Assembly (NCBI GenBank): GCA_000027065.2
Contig: FN543093.2
Coordinates: 996,074-1,060,073 of the forward strand
DNA length: 64,000 nucleotides
Direction of reading: 5' to 3'
Origin: Cronobacter turicensis z3032
Lineage (GTDB): Bacteria > Pseudomonadota > Gammaproteobacteria > Enterobacterales > Enterobacteriaceae
Positions within the stretch are counted from its first letter, which is position 1. Every line of letters begins with the position of its first letter. Under the pieces are notes generated by a model, which saw nothing but the letters and a program-made list of their open reading frames with translations, did not search any database and had not been told where the DNA came from. The translations under genes were made by a program, and so were the position numbers. Of this stretch, positions 25,106-35,249 are shown piece by piece.

Positions 25106-27883
25106 ATGCACTCCTGGAAAAAGAAACTTGTAGTCTCACAATTAGCCGTGGCCTGCACGATGGCTATCGCTTCTCAGGCCTCCGCTGCCACGGATATTTC
25201 AGGCAAAAGCTACGACACGTTTTATTATGACGGCGGCATTATGTATCAGGGCTATGTCGGTTACGATTATGGCGCTGATTATTATAACGGCAATATTTAT
25301 CCGCAAATTTCCGGCGCGCATGTCGATGGCGTTATTTCCACCTGGTATCTCGATGATGGCACCAGCAATAATGCTAACCGCAACGCGTTGACCATTAAAG
25401 ACAGCACCATTCACGGGATGATCACCTCTGCATGCATGACCGACAACTGCGATAATCGCACCGGGGATTATCGCTATAATCGTCTCGCATTAACTGTCGA
25501 TAATTCCACCATCGACGATGATTTTGAACACTACACCTATTATAACGCCGACGATAAAACGACAGCGTCTCAGGATATTTTTAACCTTGGCACCGCTATT
25601 ACACTCGATCAGGAAACCGATTTGGTTATCCAGAATAATTCCCATGTCGCAGGTATTACTCTGACGCAGGGGTATGAGTGGGAAGATAATCAGGACGTCA
25701 CCTCTCCTGGCGGCGCAAATAGCAGCGAGATTTTTAATAACAGCATTGTGGTAAAAGATTCTGTTTTGAGCTCCGGCTCATGGACGGATGAAGGCACCGA
25801 CGGTTTTTATGGCCACACCGGTAAAGCCAGCGATTACGACAACGCCATTACCGCTGACGATATCGCGCTGGCCGTGGTCGCCAGTCCGGATGCGGATAAC
25901 GCGATGCAGACGACGGCCGCTTTCGATCGGTCAACGATTAACGGCGACATCTATTTCGAAAGTACCTTCGATGAAAACTTCGGCGGTTATGACCGCACCA
26001 CGCTTGATGAAAACGGCAACCCGGTGACCACGCACGTTGACGCTTATGACGTGAACGGCGACGGCACGCTGGATTCCAACGGCTGGGATAATACCGACCG
26101 CCTGGACGTGACGCTCACTAACGGCAGCAAATGGGTGGGGGCGGCGATTTCTAACGTGGAAGCGACCGCCGAGCTGTATGACTATCAGCCGAACAGCCTC
26201 TGGCCTGGCTCTACCTTTGGCATCGAAGACAGCGACACCGCGTTTAACGAAGCGGGCCACGTGACGGGGAATGAGGTTTACCAGAGCGGTATTTTCAACG
26301 TGACGCTGCAAAACGGCTCCGAGTGGGATACCCGCAAAGCCTCGAACATCGACGCGCTGGCGGTCGATAATTATTCGCAGGTGAATGTCGAAAGCTCATC
26401 GCTGCTGGCGGATTCCATCACGCTGACCAATGCTTCGACCCTTAATATCGGCGACGATGGCGCGGTGGCGACGAATTCACTGACGCTGGACAGCGGCAGC
26501 CAGGCGACGCTCACGGAAGAGACCGCGTCGCTGTACGCCAACACGCTGACCATCGATAACGGCGCGCAGCTCAACCTTGGGCTCGGCCAGGTGGATGCCG
26601 ATAATGTCGTGCTGACCGACGACGGCGTGCTGAATGTGGCGAGCCGCGACTATGTGCTGGACGCTTCCCTGAATAACGCGCGCTACGTCACCAACGATCC
26701 GAATCAGCCGGATTATGACGAAGGCGTTATTGCGCTGAATTCAGATGGCCATCTGGCGGTGAACGGCGATGTGGCGGGCAATTATCGGGTGCGTATCGAT
26801 AACGCCACCGGCGCGGGCGCGGTCGCGGACTATAACGGCAACGAAGTGCTGCGCGTGTATGACGATAACGACGCCACCTCGGCGCGCTTTACCGCCGCCA
26901 ACAAAGCGGATCTGGGCGCGTACACCTATGAGGCGCAGCAGCAGGGCGACGCCGTGGTGCTGAAACAGCGCGAGCTGACCGACTACGCCAATATGGCGCT
27001 GAGTATTCCTTCCGCCAATACCAATATCTGGAATCTGGAGCAGGATGTGCTGAGCACACGCCTCGCGCAGGGACGCCATACCCCGGCGGATACCGGCGGC
27101 GCGTGGGTGACGTACTTCGGCGGCAACTTTAACGGCGATACCGGCGAACTGAGCTATGACCAGGATGTGAGCGGCCTGATGGTCGGTATTGATAAACAAG
27201 TGGAAGGTAATCACGCGAAATGGTTGATCGGCGCGGCGGCAGGCTTTGCGAAAGGCGATATGGACGATCGTACCGGCAGCGTCGATCAGGACAGCCAGTC
27301 CGCGCGTCTGTACTCTTCCGCGCAATTCGCGAATAACGTGTTCCTCGATTCCAGCCTGAGCTACAGCCATTACAGCAATGACCTGAGTGCGGTAATGAGC
27401 AACGGCCAGGCGGTGTCCGGCGATGCGTCCTCTGACGCCTGGGGCTTTGGCCTGAAACTGGGCTATGACTGGCAGTTTAATCAGCAGGGCTACCTGACGC
27501 CGTACGCCAGTATTTCCGGGCTGTTCCAGGATGGCGACGGCTATCAGCTGAGCAACGACATGCGCGTCAACAGCCAGTCGTATGACAGCCTGCGCTATGA
27601 GCTGGGGGCGGATCTCGGTTACACGTTCAATTACGGTAACGATCAGGCCTTCACGCCATACGCGAAACTCGCTTACGTCTATGACGACGCAAACGGTAAT
27701 GACGCCGACGTGAACGGCGACAATATCGATAACGGCGTGGAAGGCTCCGCGGTGCGCGCAGGGCTTGGCGGTAAGTTCAGCTTCACGAAAAACTTCAGCG
27801 CCTATGCCGATGCGAACTACCTGGGCGGCGGCGATGTGGATCAGGACTGGGCCGCCAACGTCGGCGTCAAATATACCTGGTAA
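25106..27883 (+). CDS. Type V autotransporter, adhesin-like
   Basis: A 925-residue surface protein. The signal peptide MHSWKKKLVVSQLAVACTMA ends SQASA-ATD. The passenger (about 30-620) is acidic, Tyr/Asp-rich and Asn-rich with beta-helix-like repeats (SLTLDSGSQATLTE, LTIDNGAQLNLGLG). The C-terminal 270 residues are an autotransporter beta-barrel, starting about WVTYFGGNFNGD and ending in the aromatic GVKYTW. The position between hemB and iprA/ampH matches the yaiT autotransporter locus of E. coli K-12, so it may be an intact counterpart. GAGGAGGG precedes ATG 25106. No protease triad is apparent. A hairpin at 27906-27930 follows it. Confidence 0.85.
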   Translation: MHSWKKKLVVSQLAVACTMAIASQASAATDISGKSYDTFYYDGGIMYQGYVGYDYGADYYNGNIYPQISGAHVDGVISTWYLDDGTSNNANRNALTIKDSTIHGMITSACMTDNCDNRTGDYRYNRLALTVDNSTIDDDFEHYTYYNADDKTTASQDIFNLGTAITLDQETDLVIQNNSHVAGITLTQGYEWEDNQDVTSPGGANSSEIFNNSIVVKDSVLSSGSWTDEGTDGFYGHTGKASDYDNAITADDIALAVVASPDADNAMQTTAAFDRSTINGDIYFESTFDENFGGYDRTTLDENGNPVTTHVDAYDVNGDGTLDSNGWDNTDRLDVTLTNGSKWVGAAISNVEATAELYDYQPNSLWPGSTFGIEDSDTAFNEAGHVTGNEVYQSGIFNVTLQNGSEWDTRKASNIDALAVDNYSQVNVESSSLLADSITLTNASTLNIGDDGAVATNSLTLDSGSQATLTEETASLYANTLTIDNGAQLNLGLGQVDADNVVLTDDGVLNVASRDYVLDASLNNARYVTNDPNQPDYDEGVIALNSDGHLAVNGDVAGNYRVRIDNATGAGAVADYNGNEVLRVYDDNDATSARFTAANKADLGAYTYEAQQQGDAVVLKQRELTDYANMALSIPSANTNIWNLEQDVLSTRLAQGRHTPADTGGAWVTYFGGNFNGDTGELSYDQDVSGLMVGIDKQVEGNHAKWLIGAAAGFAKGDMDDRTGSVDQDSQSARLYSSAQFANNVFLDSSLSYSHYSNDLSAVMSNGQAVSGDASSDAWGFGLKLGYDWQFNQQGYLTPYASISGLFQDGDGYQLSNDMRVNSQSYDSLRYELGADLGYTFNYGNDQAFTPYAKLAYVYDDANGNDADVNGDNIDNGVEGSAVRAGLGGKFSFTKNFSAYADANYLGGGDVDQDWAANVGVKYTW

Positions 27884-27905
27884 TCTCGTCAGTTAGCGTC
27901 AAAAG

Positions 27906-27930
27906 CTGCCTGTCCCGCGCGGACAGGCAG
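27906..27930 (+). terminator. Hairpin after the autotransporter gene
   Basis: CTGCCTGTCC pairs with GGACAGGCAG in a strong 10-bp stem, followed by TTCCC rather than a T run, so termination may be partial. Confidence 0.5.
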
Positions 27931-27963
27931 TTCCCTCCAACACACCTGAAATGGATATCTCGC

Positions 27964-28590
27964 GTGTTAGATCTGGTCAAACCCTTACATCATCTCGACG
28001 CCCTTCAGCGTCATCTCGGCCCGGCAGGTACGCCTTTTGATATTGACGCCCATTGTGAGCTTTCGTTTATCAACGAGCAGGGTGAGCAGCAGTGCTGGTT
28101 TTTTAAGGAAGGGAGCCTCAATGTCTGGCGTGAGCAAAATCATATTCACGTCGATTTAATGACCTCGCCGCTCTATTTAAGCTTTTCCGACGCGGTGATC
28201 CCGGAACCGCTGCGCTATACGCTGGTGACCGAAACGCCGTGTCGCGGTTTTCGTATGCCGGTGCGGCGGGCTATCGATATCATCGAACACCGCCAGCTGT
28301 GGAAAGCCTTCTGCCACTGGCAGACCTGGCTGATGCGCTGGTTTGAATGGCGCGACGCACAGTTTATCGGCGCCACGACCTATTCGCAGATCCGCGCCAC
28401 GCTCTTGACGATGGCGGGCTGGAGCCCGGAGGTGCGCGCCCAGGTCGGCGTCATTCACCATATTCAGAACCACACCCACATTTCCCGCTCGGTCATCGCC
28501 GAGGTGCTGGCCGAGCTGCGCAAGGGCAAATACATTGAAATGCAGAAGGGAAAGCTGGTGGCGGTGAATAAGCTGCCGCTCAATTACTGA
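27964..28590 (+). CDS. iprA: YaiV/IprA-like transcription regulator
   Basis: A 208-residue protein. Residues about 10-130 resemble a degenerate cyclic-nucleotide-type beta-roll sensor and the C-terminal part a winged helix, with THISRSVIAEVLAELRKGKYIEMQKGKL closely like E. coli YaiV. IprA in Salmonella lowers hydrogen peroxide resistance. The start is GTG 27964: the protein then begins MLDLVKPL like YaiV, and the ATG at 27951 is out of frame. No clear ribosome binding site is visible. It lies 80 bases after the autotransporter and faces ampH. Confidence 0.82.
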   Translation: MLDLVKPLHHLDALQRHLGPAGTPFDIDAHCELSFINEQGEQQCWFFKEGSLNVWREQNHIHVDLMTSPLYLSFSDAVIPEPLRYTLVTETPCRGFRMPVRRAIDIIEHRQLWKAFCHWQTWLMRWFEWRDAQFIGATTYSQIRATLLTMAGWSPEVRAQVGVIHHIQNHTHISRSVIAEVLAELRKGKYIEMQKGKLVAVNKLPLNY

Positions 28591-28624
28591 AAGACAACGG
28601 CGCCGCGGGGGCGCCGTCTGGCGA

Positions 28625-29782
28625 TTACAGGGCGGGCGTCTGGCGCGGCGTGTTGCCGCTAAGTTCAGTCACCAGATCGTTTATCCCGTCGCTCATGTTG
28701 GTAAAGCGCGTCAGCGGCGAGCGGGTCACCACCACAAAAGCACCGATATTGCTCTGCGGCACCATCGCCATATAGGTGATAAACCCGCCGCCGCCGCCGG
28801 TTTTCTGAATGATGCCGGGGCGGCCGTCTTTCGGCGCCATGTAGACCCAGCCCAGCCCCAGCGCGTCCGCTTTGCCCGGCACATCCATGCCGATGACGCG
28901 CGTAAGCTGCGTGCGCTGATAAATGAGCGTCTGCATGCGGTCCGCCTGCGCGCTGCGGCGATGGAAATCGGACGCCAGGAACTGCTGCATCCAGCGCATC
29001 ATATCGTCTGGCGTGGAGTAAACGCCGCCGCTGCCGATGGCCGCCAGCGTGTTATTGCATGGGCTGGCGCCTTTTTCCGCCACCATCAGGCGCTTGCACT
29101 GATCGGGCGACGGCGTAAAGGTGGTGTCTTTCATGCCGAGCGGGCGGGTTATCTGCTCTTCAAACAGCTCGGTGTAAGGCTTGCCCGCGGCGTTAGCCAG
29201 CGCATCGGCCAGCAGGTCGAAAGCCAGATTGGAATAGGACGCCGTGGCGCCAGGTACCGCTTTTAACGTGGCGGTGGAAAGCCATTCCCAGCGTTGCTGG
29301 CGCGTCGGCCAGACAAACACCGGGCGTTTCGCCGCGCCGCCGGGCTGTTCCCTGGGCAGGGCGCTGGTGTGCGTGGCGAGGTTCACCAGTCTAATCGGCT
29401 CGCCCTGATACGTCGGCACGCGCGCGCCGGGCGGCGCGTAGCGGCTTAGCGGATCGTCAAGCTTCACCACGCCCTGATCGAGCATTTTCACCAGCATTTC
29501 GCTGGTCATCAGTTTGGTGAGCGAGGCGATGCGGATAACCGAGTCGAGCTGCGGGCGCACGTTATTGCCGGGGCGCGTTTCGCCGAAGCTTCGGAACACG
29601 CGCTGGTTGCCGTCAATCACGACAATCGCCATGCCGGTCGCGCCGCTGCCGTAGAAAATATGGTTAGCGTAACGGTCAACGATATCGGACGCGAAGACCG
29701 GGTCGGGCGAGGTTGGCGCGGCCTGGGCCGCAGAAAAGGCTGCGCTTATCAGCAGGGCGCAGGAGAGCAGACAACGTTTCAA
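28625..29782 (-). CDS. ampH: D-alanyl-D-alanine carboxypeptidase/endopeptidase AmpH
   Basis: A 385-residue periplasmic penicillin-binding protein of the class C beta-lactamase fold, the same length as E. coli AmpH. The signal peptide ends in SAAFSAAQAA. The active-site Ser is in RIASLTKLMT (SxxK), the second motif is YSN in ATASYSNLAFD, and the third is KTGGGGG. It trims peptidoglycan and takes part in its recycling. It is transcribed convergently with iprA; a GGCGCC-rich hairpin lies between their ends at about 28596-28617. Confidence 0.93.
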   Translation of the reverse strand: MKRCLLSCALLISAAFSAAQAAPTSPDPVFASDIVDRYANHIFYGSGATGMAIVVIDGNQRVFRSFGETRPGNNVRPQLDSVIRIASLTKLMTSEMLVKMLDQGVVKLDDPLSRYAPPGARVPTYQGEPIRLVNLATHTSALPREQPGGAAKRPVFVWPTRQQRWEWLSTATLKAVPGATASYSNLAFDLLADALANAAGKPYTELFEEQITRPLGMKDTTFTPSPDQCKRLMVAEKGASPCNNTLAAIGSGGVYSTPDDMMRWMQQFLASDFHRRSAQADRMQTLIYQRTQLTRVIGMDVPGKADALGLGWVYMAPKDGRPGIIQKTGGGGGFITYMAMVPQSNIGAFVVVTRSPLTRFTNMSDGINDLVTELSGNTPRQTPAL

Positions 29783-29980
29783 CGAAGCAATCCATTCAGT
29801 GAACGAGAATAGAGGGTATTTATACTACTGCGCGCGGATCTGCAAAGGTCGGAAAAGCGCGTCAACGACCGAAAAAACGTAACGATGCGTAACAGCTCGT
29901 TTTTTTGCGCAAAAATTTTCCAGCGGTGCTTCGCGTATCGCCTGTGATAATCTCCTGCTTTCCCTGAAAAGGAGTGCGTG

Positions 29981-30514
29981 ATGGCTGTACCACGGGTTGT
30001 GATGGTTATCGATATGCAGAACGGCGTTTTCGCCACGCCGCGTTTTGACCGCGAAGGGCGCGTCGCCCGCATCAATCAGCTGATGGCGGGCGCGGAGCAG
30101 GTCATCATTATTCAGCATACGGAGCCGGGCGGGCTGGAAGAAGACTCGCCGGGGTTTGCGTTTCTGCCAGAGCTTAACGTGCCGCAGAACGCTTTACGCG
30201 TGACCAAAACCGCCTGCGACGCCTTTTACCGCACGCCCCTTGAAGCGCTGCTGCGCGAGCGCCATATTGACGCTTTTGTGGTATGCGGCTGCGCCAGCGA
30301 CTACTGCGTAGATACCACCATCAAACAGGCGGCGAGCCGCGGCTTTCAGCTGACCATCGCCCGCGACGCCCATACCACCGCCGATCGCAGCGCCGCGACC
30401 GCGCCGGTGCTTATCGATCACTATAACGCGGTGTGGAGCACACTGACGGTGCCGGACAACCCGCTGCGCGTCGTGGCTACCGACGATATTTTGCGCGCCT
30501 GGCAGGCGAACTAA
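29981..30514 (+). CDS. Isochorismatase-family cysteine hydrolase
   Basis: A 177-residue cytoplasmic hydrolase. The Asp-Lys-Cys triad is visible as the Asp of VMVIDMQNGV, the Lys of RVTKTACDAF and the Cys of CGCASDYCVDTT. The non-prolyl cis-peptide region precedes that Cys. Relatives hydrolyse amides such as nicotinamide or N-carbamoyl compounds; the substrate is unknown. AAGGAG lies 6 bases before ATG 29981 and only 3 before the in-frame GTG 29978, so ATG is chosen. It stands alone between ampH (divergent) and sbmA. Confidence 0.82.
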   Translation: MAVPRVVMVIDMQNGVFATPRFDREGRVARINQLMAGAEQVIIIQHTEPGGLEEDSPGFAFLPELNVPQNALRVTKTACDAFYRTPLEALLRERHIDAFVVCGCASDYCVDTTIKQAASRGFQLTIARDAHTTADRSAATAPVLIDHYNAVWSTLTVPDNPLRVVATDDILRAWQAN

Positions 30515-30690
30515 ACGGCACGGGGTTTGTCTCAACACGTCGCAGAGGGCTGGCGCGCCGTTACACGTCCGGAAACACTCCGGGCGGCGCCGTCGTCGTC
30601 TGCGGCGTTACACTCAAGACCCCCTGCCGCGAGGGCAGGACACAAGCCATACAGCAACAGCAAAAACAAAAATATTTGCAGGAGTGATTG

Positions 30691-31911
30691 ATGTTTAAAT
30701 CCTTTTTTCCTCGTCCCGGCGCCTTTTTTCTTTCGGCGCTGATCTGGGCGATGATTGCCGTCGTCGTCTGGCAGATGAGCGGCGGCTGGCTCGCCGAACG
30801 GTTTGGCGTGGCGGGCGAACTGCCCATCAGCGCGGCCCGTTTCTGGTCGGGCAATTTTATCCTTTTCTACGCTTACTACGCGCTTTGCGTGGGGCTGTTC
30901 GCCGCCTTCTGGCGCGTCTATTGCCCGCACCGCTGGCAGCGCTGGTCAGTGCTGGGTTCGGCGCTGCTGATCTTCGTCACCTGGTTTATGGTGGAGCTGA
31001 GCGTCGCCATTAACGCCTGGTATGCGCCGTTCTTCGATCTGATCCAGACTGCGCTCGGCGCGCCCAATAAAGTCAAAATCGGCCAGCTCTATAGCGGCAT
31101 CATGGTGTTTCTGGGCATTGCGCTTATTTACGTCACGGTCGGCGTGATGAATAACTTCTTTATCAGCCACTATATTTTCCGCTGGCGCACCGCCATGAAC
31201 GAATACTACATGGCGCACTGGCAGCATCTGCGCCATATCGAAGGCGCCGCGCAGCGTGTGCAGGAAGACACTATGCGTTTCGCCTCCACGCTTGAGGATA
31301 TGGGCGTGTCGCTGCTGAAAGCCGTGATGACGCTGATTGCCTTCCTGCCTGTGCTGGTGGCGCTCTCGCCGCACGTGAAAGAACTGCCGATCGTGGGCGA
31401 AGTGCCTTACGGGCTGGTGATCGCCGCGATCGTCTGGGCGCTGATGGGCACCGGCCTGCTGGCGCTGGTCGGGATCAAACTGCCGGGCCTGGAGTTTCGC
31501 AACCAGCGCGTTGAGGCGGCCTATCGTAAAGAGCTGGTTTACGGCGAAGACGATCCGACGCGCGCCGATCCGCAAACGGTGCAGGCGCTGTTCAGCAACG
31601 TGCGCTACAACTATTTCCGGCTCTACTTCCATTACACCTATTTCAACATCGCCCGCATTCTCTACCTGCAGGTGGATGCGATTTTCGGCCTGTTTTTGAT
31701 GTTCCCGTCGATTGCGGCCGGGTCGATTACGCTGGGGTTGATGTCGCAGATTGGTAACGTGTTTGGCGAAGTGCGCGGCGCATTCCAGTATCTGATTAGC
31801 TCCTGGACCACACTCGTGGAACTGATGTCTATCTACAAACGTCTGCGCAGCTTTGAGCGTACGCTGAACGATAAACCCGACCTCGAACCTGAAACGCAGG
31901 AAGCGCTGTAA
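30691..31911 (+). CDS. sbmA: Peptide transporter SbmA
   Basis: A 406-residue inner-membrane protein, the same length as E. coli SbmA. It is a proton-driven importer of peptide antibiotics (microcins B17 and J25, proline-rich peptides) of the SbmA/BacA family. It begins [20 protein letters not shown] and has about eight helices; [25 protein letters not shown] is the family loop. AGGAG at 30680-30684 favours ATG 30691 over TTG 30688. yaiW follows after 96 bases; in E. coli the two form an operon. Confidence 0.94.
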   Translation: MFKSFFPRPGAFFLSALIWAMIAVVVWQMSGGWLAERFGVAGELPISAARFWSGNFILFYAYYALCVGLFAAFWRVYCPHRWQRWSVLGSALLIFVTWFMVELSVAINAWYAPFFDLIQTALGAPNKVKIGQLYSGIMVFLGIALIYVTVGVMNNFFISHYIFRWRTAMNEYYMAHWQHLRHIEGAAQRVQEDTMRFASTLEDMGVSLLKAVMTLIAFLPVLVALSPHVKELPIVGEVPYGLVIAAIVWALMGTGLLALVGIKLPGLEFRNQRVEAAYRKELVYGEDDPTRADPQTVQALFSNVRYNYFRLYFHYTYFNIARILYLQVDAIFGLFLMFPSIAAGSITLGLMSQIGNVFGEVRGAFQYLISSWTTLVELMSIYKRLRSFERTLNDKPDLEPETQEAL

Positions 31912-32007
31912 GGACGTTTTGCCGCTGCGTCTTCGGAGCGATCCGCTTTTCGCGGCGGCAAAAACGTGGCAGGGTAAACGCCCTGAACCCCGCCAGACAG
32001 GATTATC

Positions 32008-33114
32008 ATGGCCGCCACGTTTGTCTTGCCCGCCCGCTTTCGTCCTCTTACGCTCGTCGCGCTGCTGACGCTCGCGGGCTGTACCAGCCAGACCACGACC
32101 ACCGAAAAGGGCGCGAAACCGCTCGACGTGCGCGCCGTGGTAAAGCAAAAAATGCCGGCGAGCGTGAAAGACCGCGACGGCTGGGCGCGTGACATCGCCC
32201 GCGCGTTTGAGACGCAGAAAATCCCGGCGACCGAAGAGAACATCTGTTCGGTGCTGGCGGTGGCGGAGCAGGAATCGAATTACCAGTCCGACCCGCAGGT
32301 GCCGGGGCTTGGCAATATCGCCTGGAAGGAGATTGAGCGCCGCGCCGGTAAGCTGCACATTCCCGCCTTTGTGGTGCGCACCGCGCTCCTCATCAAATCG
32401 CCCAACGGCAAAAGCTACAGCGAGCGGCTCGATAACGTGAAATCTGAGCGCGAGCTGAGCGCGATTTTCGATGATTTTATCGGCATGGTGCCGCTCGGCC
32501 AGACGCTGTTTGGCAACTTAAATCCGGTACACACCGGCGGGCCGATGCAGGTCAGCATCGCGTTTGCCGAGCAGCACGAACGCGGCTATCCGTATGACAT
32601 TGACGGCACGCTGCGCCAGGAGGTCTTTACGCGTCGCGGCGGGTTGTGGTTTGGCATTTATCATCTGCTGAACTATCCGGTCGATTATTCGCGCCCGCTC
32701 TATCGCTTCGCAGATTTCAACGCGGGCTGGTATGCGAGCCGCAACGCGGCGTTTCAGAATGCGGTCAGTAAAGCGAGCGGCGTGAAGCTGGCACTTGATG
32801 GCGATTTGATTCGCTATGACAGCAACGAGCCGGGCGCTACCGAAAACGCGGTGCGTAAGCTTGCCGACAGGCTGGATATGAGCGAGAGCGAGATCCACCG
32901 GGCGCTGGCGAAAGGGGATAGCGAGGATTTCAGCGACAGCGCGCTGTACAAAAAAGTCTTTGCGCTGGCGGATAAACGCGCGGGCCGTGCATTACCGCGT
33001 GAGTTACTGCCGGGTATTCAACTGGAAAGCCCGAAGATCACGCGTAAGCTCACCACAGCGTGGTTTGCAAAGCGTGTGGACGACCGTCGGGCACGCTGTA
33101 TGAGTAAAGGTTAA
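32008..33114 (+). CDS. yaiW: Outer-membrane lipoprotein YaiW
   Basis: A 368-residue predicted lipoprotein. The lipobox is LTLAGC with Cys25. The mature part (VKQKMPASVKDRDGWARDIA, ESNYQSDPQVPGL, MVPLGQTLFGNLNPV, GGPMQVSIAFAEQH) is a DUF1615 domain. E. coli YaiW is surface exposed and affects uptake of the peptide Bac7 with SbmA. Length is near E. coli's 364. The start ATG 32008 follows CAGGAT. Its end overlaps the convergent yaiY by 4 bases. Confidence 0.92.
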   Translation: MAATFVLPARFRPLTLVALLTLAGCTSQTTTTEKGAKPLDVRAVVKQKMPASVKDRDGWARDIARAFETQKIPATEENICSVLAVAEQESNYQSDPQVPGLGNIAWKEIERRAGKLHIPAFVVRTALLIKSPNGKSYSERLDNVKSERELSAIFDDFIGMVPLGQTLFGNLNPVHTGGPMQVSIAFAEQHERGYPYDIDGTLRQEVFTRRGGLWFGIYHLLNYPVDYSRPLYRFADFNAGWYASRNAAFQNAVSKASGVKLALDGDLIRYDSNEPGATENAVRKLADRLDMSESEIHRALAKGDSEDFSDSALYKKVFALADKRAGRALPRELLPGIQLESPKITRKLTTAWFAKRVDDRRARCMSKG

Positions 33115-33416
33115 AAGCGACGACGTCGCAGGCGGAAGAAAAACGCCATGACCATCGCAAAGATGCAGCCTGCGAGAAATGGCACCAGCGCAAAGATGGT
33201 GCCGACAGCGAGCCCCATTTTGATTTGCGGACGGCCGTTTTCCTGCATTTGCATCAGATTATCCAGAACGCCTGGCGCATGCACCACGACATTCAGGAGT
33301 TGCGCGCCAACCCAGAAAGAGAACAGTACAAACAGCGCGTAGGCGAGGTTGCCGAGCGCGGTGGATCTTCCTGGTTTCCCGGCGATTATGGGTTTGGGTA
33401 ACGATATCTCAGCCAT
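33111..33416 (-). CDS. yaiY: Inner membrane protein YaiY (DUF2755)
   Basis: A 101-residue membrane protein with two helices, about residues 23-45 (AYALFVLFSFWVGAQLLNVV) and 70-93 (VGTIFALVPFLAGCIFAMVMA), ending in Arg-rich RLRRRRF. It resembles E. coli YaiY in length and position. The function is unknown. It is convergent with yaiW, overlapping by 4 bases. Confidence 0.85.
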   Translation of the reverse strand: MAEISLPKPIIAGKPGRSTALGNLAYALFVLFSFWVGAQLLNVVVHAPGVLDNLMQMQENGRPQIKMGLAVGTIFALVPFLAGCIFAMVMAFFFRLRRRRF

Positions 33417-33772
33417 ACAGACCTCCGGGGATTTTACCTTCGTACTGGCGTCACGCCAGGGTGCTACAAGGGGAAGTTTGGCAGGAGATTTTATTTGTCA
33501 ATATCGGATTCGTGGTAATTTGGCGGGCAGATTACTCCTGAATGTCAAAATTATGTCGATTCTCACATTTCCGTAACTCAATTAATAAATGCTTAACATT
33601 CGGAATTTTCTTGCCTCACAACGCGTTATTACCGGTGCGCTTACGCCAGTTTACTGACGCTTTTAAACCCCTTTAAGCGTAACCGTAACGCGCGTCACAC
33701 CGCGCGACGCGGGCCACAGACAGGCACGACGCGATATGCGAAGATGCTTTTTTTGACGCTTTCGGAGTAACC
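33417..33772. other. Gene-free interval between yaiY and yaiZ
   Basis: About 356 bases hold the divergent promoters for yaiY (leftward) and yaiZ (rightward). I see no gene and no convincing RNA hairpin with a T run. The stretch 33670-33740 is rich in CGCG repeats. Confidence 0.4.
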
Positions 33773-33994
33773 ATGCAACTCTCTGCCAAAATTCGCCGTG
33801 ACTGGCACTATTATGCGGTCGCTATAGGCCTGATTTTTATTATGAATGGCGTGATTGGTCTGCTGGGATTTGAGGCGAAGGGCTGGCAAACCTATGCGGT
33901 GGGGCTGGTGACCTGGGTTATCTGTTTCTGGATAGCGGGCTTTATCATCCGCCGTCGCCCGGAAGAACCGAGCGCGGCGGAAGCGGAAGAGTAA
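33773..33994 (+). CDS. yaiZ: Small membrane protein YaiZ (DUF2754)
   Basis: A 73-residue protein with two helices (about 15-32 and 40-60). IRRDWHYYAVAIGLIFIMNG and EAKGWQTYAVGLVTWVI match E. coli YaiZ closely, as does the position next to ddlA. The function is unknown. CGGAG lies 6 bases before ATG 33773. It ends 10 bases before the convergent ddlA. Confidence 0.88.
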   Translation: MQLSAKIRRDWHYYAVAIGLIFIMNGVIGLLGFEAKGWQTYAVGLVTWVICFWIAGFIIRRRPEEPSAAEAEE

Positions 33995-34004
33995 CGGCTG
34001 GCGT

Positions 34005-35105
34005 TTAGCCGGTGATGGAGCTTTTCAGCGCCGCATCGACCTGATGACGCTCCAGCGCCAGTTCAATCAGGCGGGTAATCAATTGCTGGTAACCCATACC
34101 GCTCGCCTGCCACAGCTTCGGATACATGCTGATATTGGTAAAGCCCGGCAGCGTGTTGATCTCATTGATGATCACCTCGTTGTCCGGCGTCAGGAACACG
34201 TCAACGCGCGCGAGCCCGGCACATTCCAGCGCCTGGAACGCGCGAACCGCGATAGCGCGGATCTTCTCATTCACGTCAGGCGCGATATCCGCAGGCACCA
34301 CCACGCGGGCGGCCTGATCGTCGATGTATTTGGTGTCGTAGGAATAAAACTCGCTGCTCACCACGATCTCCCCACAGGTACTCGCCTGCGGCTCCTCGTT
34401 GCCGAGCACCGCGCACTCGATTTCACGGCCTTTAATGCCGGTTTCCACCACCACTTTATGGTCGAACTCAAACGCCAGCGCGACGGCCGCGTGATACTGC
34501 GCCTCGTCGTTAACCTTACTGACGCCGACAGAGGAGCCCTGATTAGCAGGCTTGACGAACAGCGGCAGACCAAGCTGCGCTTTTACTTCCGCGAAGGTGA
34601 TGCGCTGGCGGTTCGCGCGGGTGAGCGTAATAAAGGGCGCGACCGCAAGACCGGCGTCGCGCAGCAGACGTTTGGCGACGTCTTTATCCATGCTTACCGC
34701 CGAGCCCAGCACGCCGGAGCCGACAAACGGAATGTTCGCCATGCGCAGCATCCCCTGCAGCGAGCCGTCTTCGCCGAGCGTGCCATGGACTATCGGGAAG
34801 ATAACATCCAGCTGCGGCAGCGCCTGGCGGTTGTCAGATTCGATGAGTTGCTGCTGGCTGAGGCCCGGGATCAGCGCGACATTTTTCTCGGAGCGGTGCA
34901 GGGCGATGCGCGCCGGATCTTCGGCGTTCAGCAGATAGCGTGACGCGTCGTTCACATGCCACTGGCCCTGTTTATCAATGCCCAGCAGCACGACGTCGAA
35001 TTTTTCTTTATCAATCGCATCGACGATATTTTTCGCCGACTGAAGCGACACCTCGTGCTCCGCCGATTTTCCGCCAAACACAATGCCCACGCGCAGTTTT
35101 GCCAT
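34005..35105 (-). CDS. ddlA: D-alanine--D-alanine ligase A
   Basis: A 366-residue cytoplasmic ATP-grasp ligase that makes D-Ala-D-Ala for peptidoglycan. [15 protein letters not shown] near residue 10, the [16 protein letters not shown] motif, [12 protein letters not shown] and the metal-binding [17 protein letters not shown] are all present. Length is near E. coli DdlA (364). It is convergent with yaiZ. Confidence 0.95.
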   Translation of the reverse strand: MAKLRVGIVFGGKSAEHEVSLQSAKNIVDAIDKEKFDVVLLGIDKQGQWHVNDASRYLLNAEDPARIALHRSEKNVALIPGLSQQQLIESDNRQALPQLDVIFPIVHGTLGEDGSLQGMLRMANIPFVGSGVLGSAVSMDKDVAKRLLRDAGLAVAPFITLTRANRQRITFAEVKAQLGLPLFVKPANQGSSVGVSKVNDEAQYHAAVALAFEFDHKVVVETGIKGREIECAVLGNEEPQASTCGEIVVSSEFYSYDTKYIDDQAARVVVPADIAPDVNEKIRAIAVRAFQALECAGLARVDVFLTPDNEVIINEINTLPGFTNISMYPKLWQASGMGYQQLITRLIELALERHQVDAALKSSITG

Positions 35106-35177
35106 TTTTACAACCCATCCTCAAAGCAGACGAAAGTCCACAACATAGCACGCCCGGCAGGCGGATTCATGTGGTTC

Positions 35178-35218
35178 GTGGCGCGCAGCGGCGTGGTGTG
35201 GCGCGCAGCGGTTATACT
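35178..35218 (+). promoter_or_regulatory. 20-bp-period direct repeat at a promoter candidate
   Basis: GTGGCGCGCAGCGG occurs at 35178-35191 and again at 35198-35211, two helical turns apart. TATACT at 35213-35218 follows at once and could be a -10 element for the extensin-like gene starting at 35250. A regulator binding two phased sites is possible but speculative. Confidence 0.3.
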
Positions 35219-35249
35219 TTGATTTTGTCTCTGGTTTTCTGGCGGTGGC

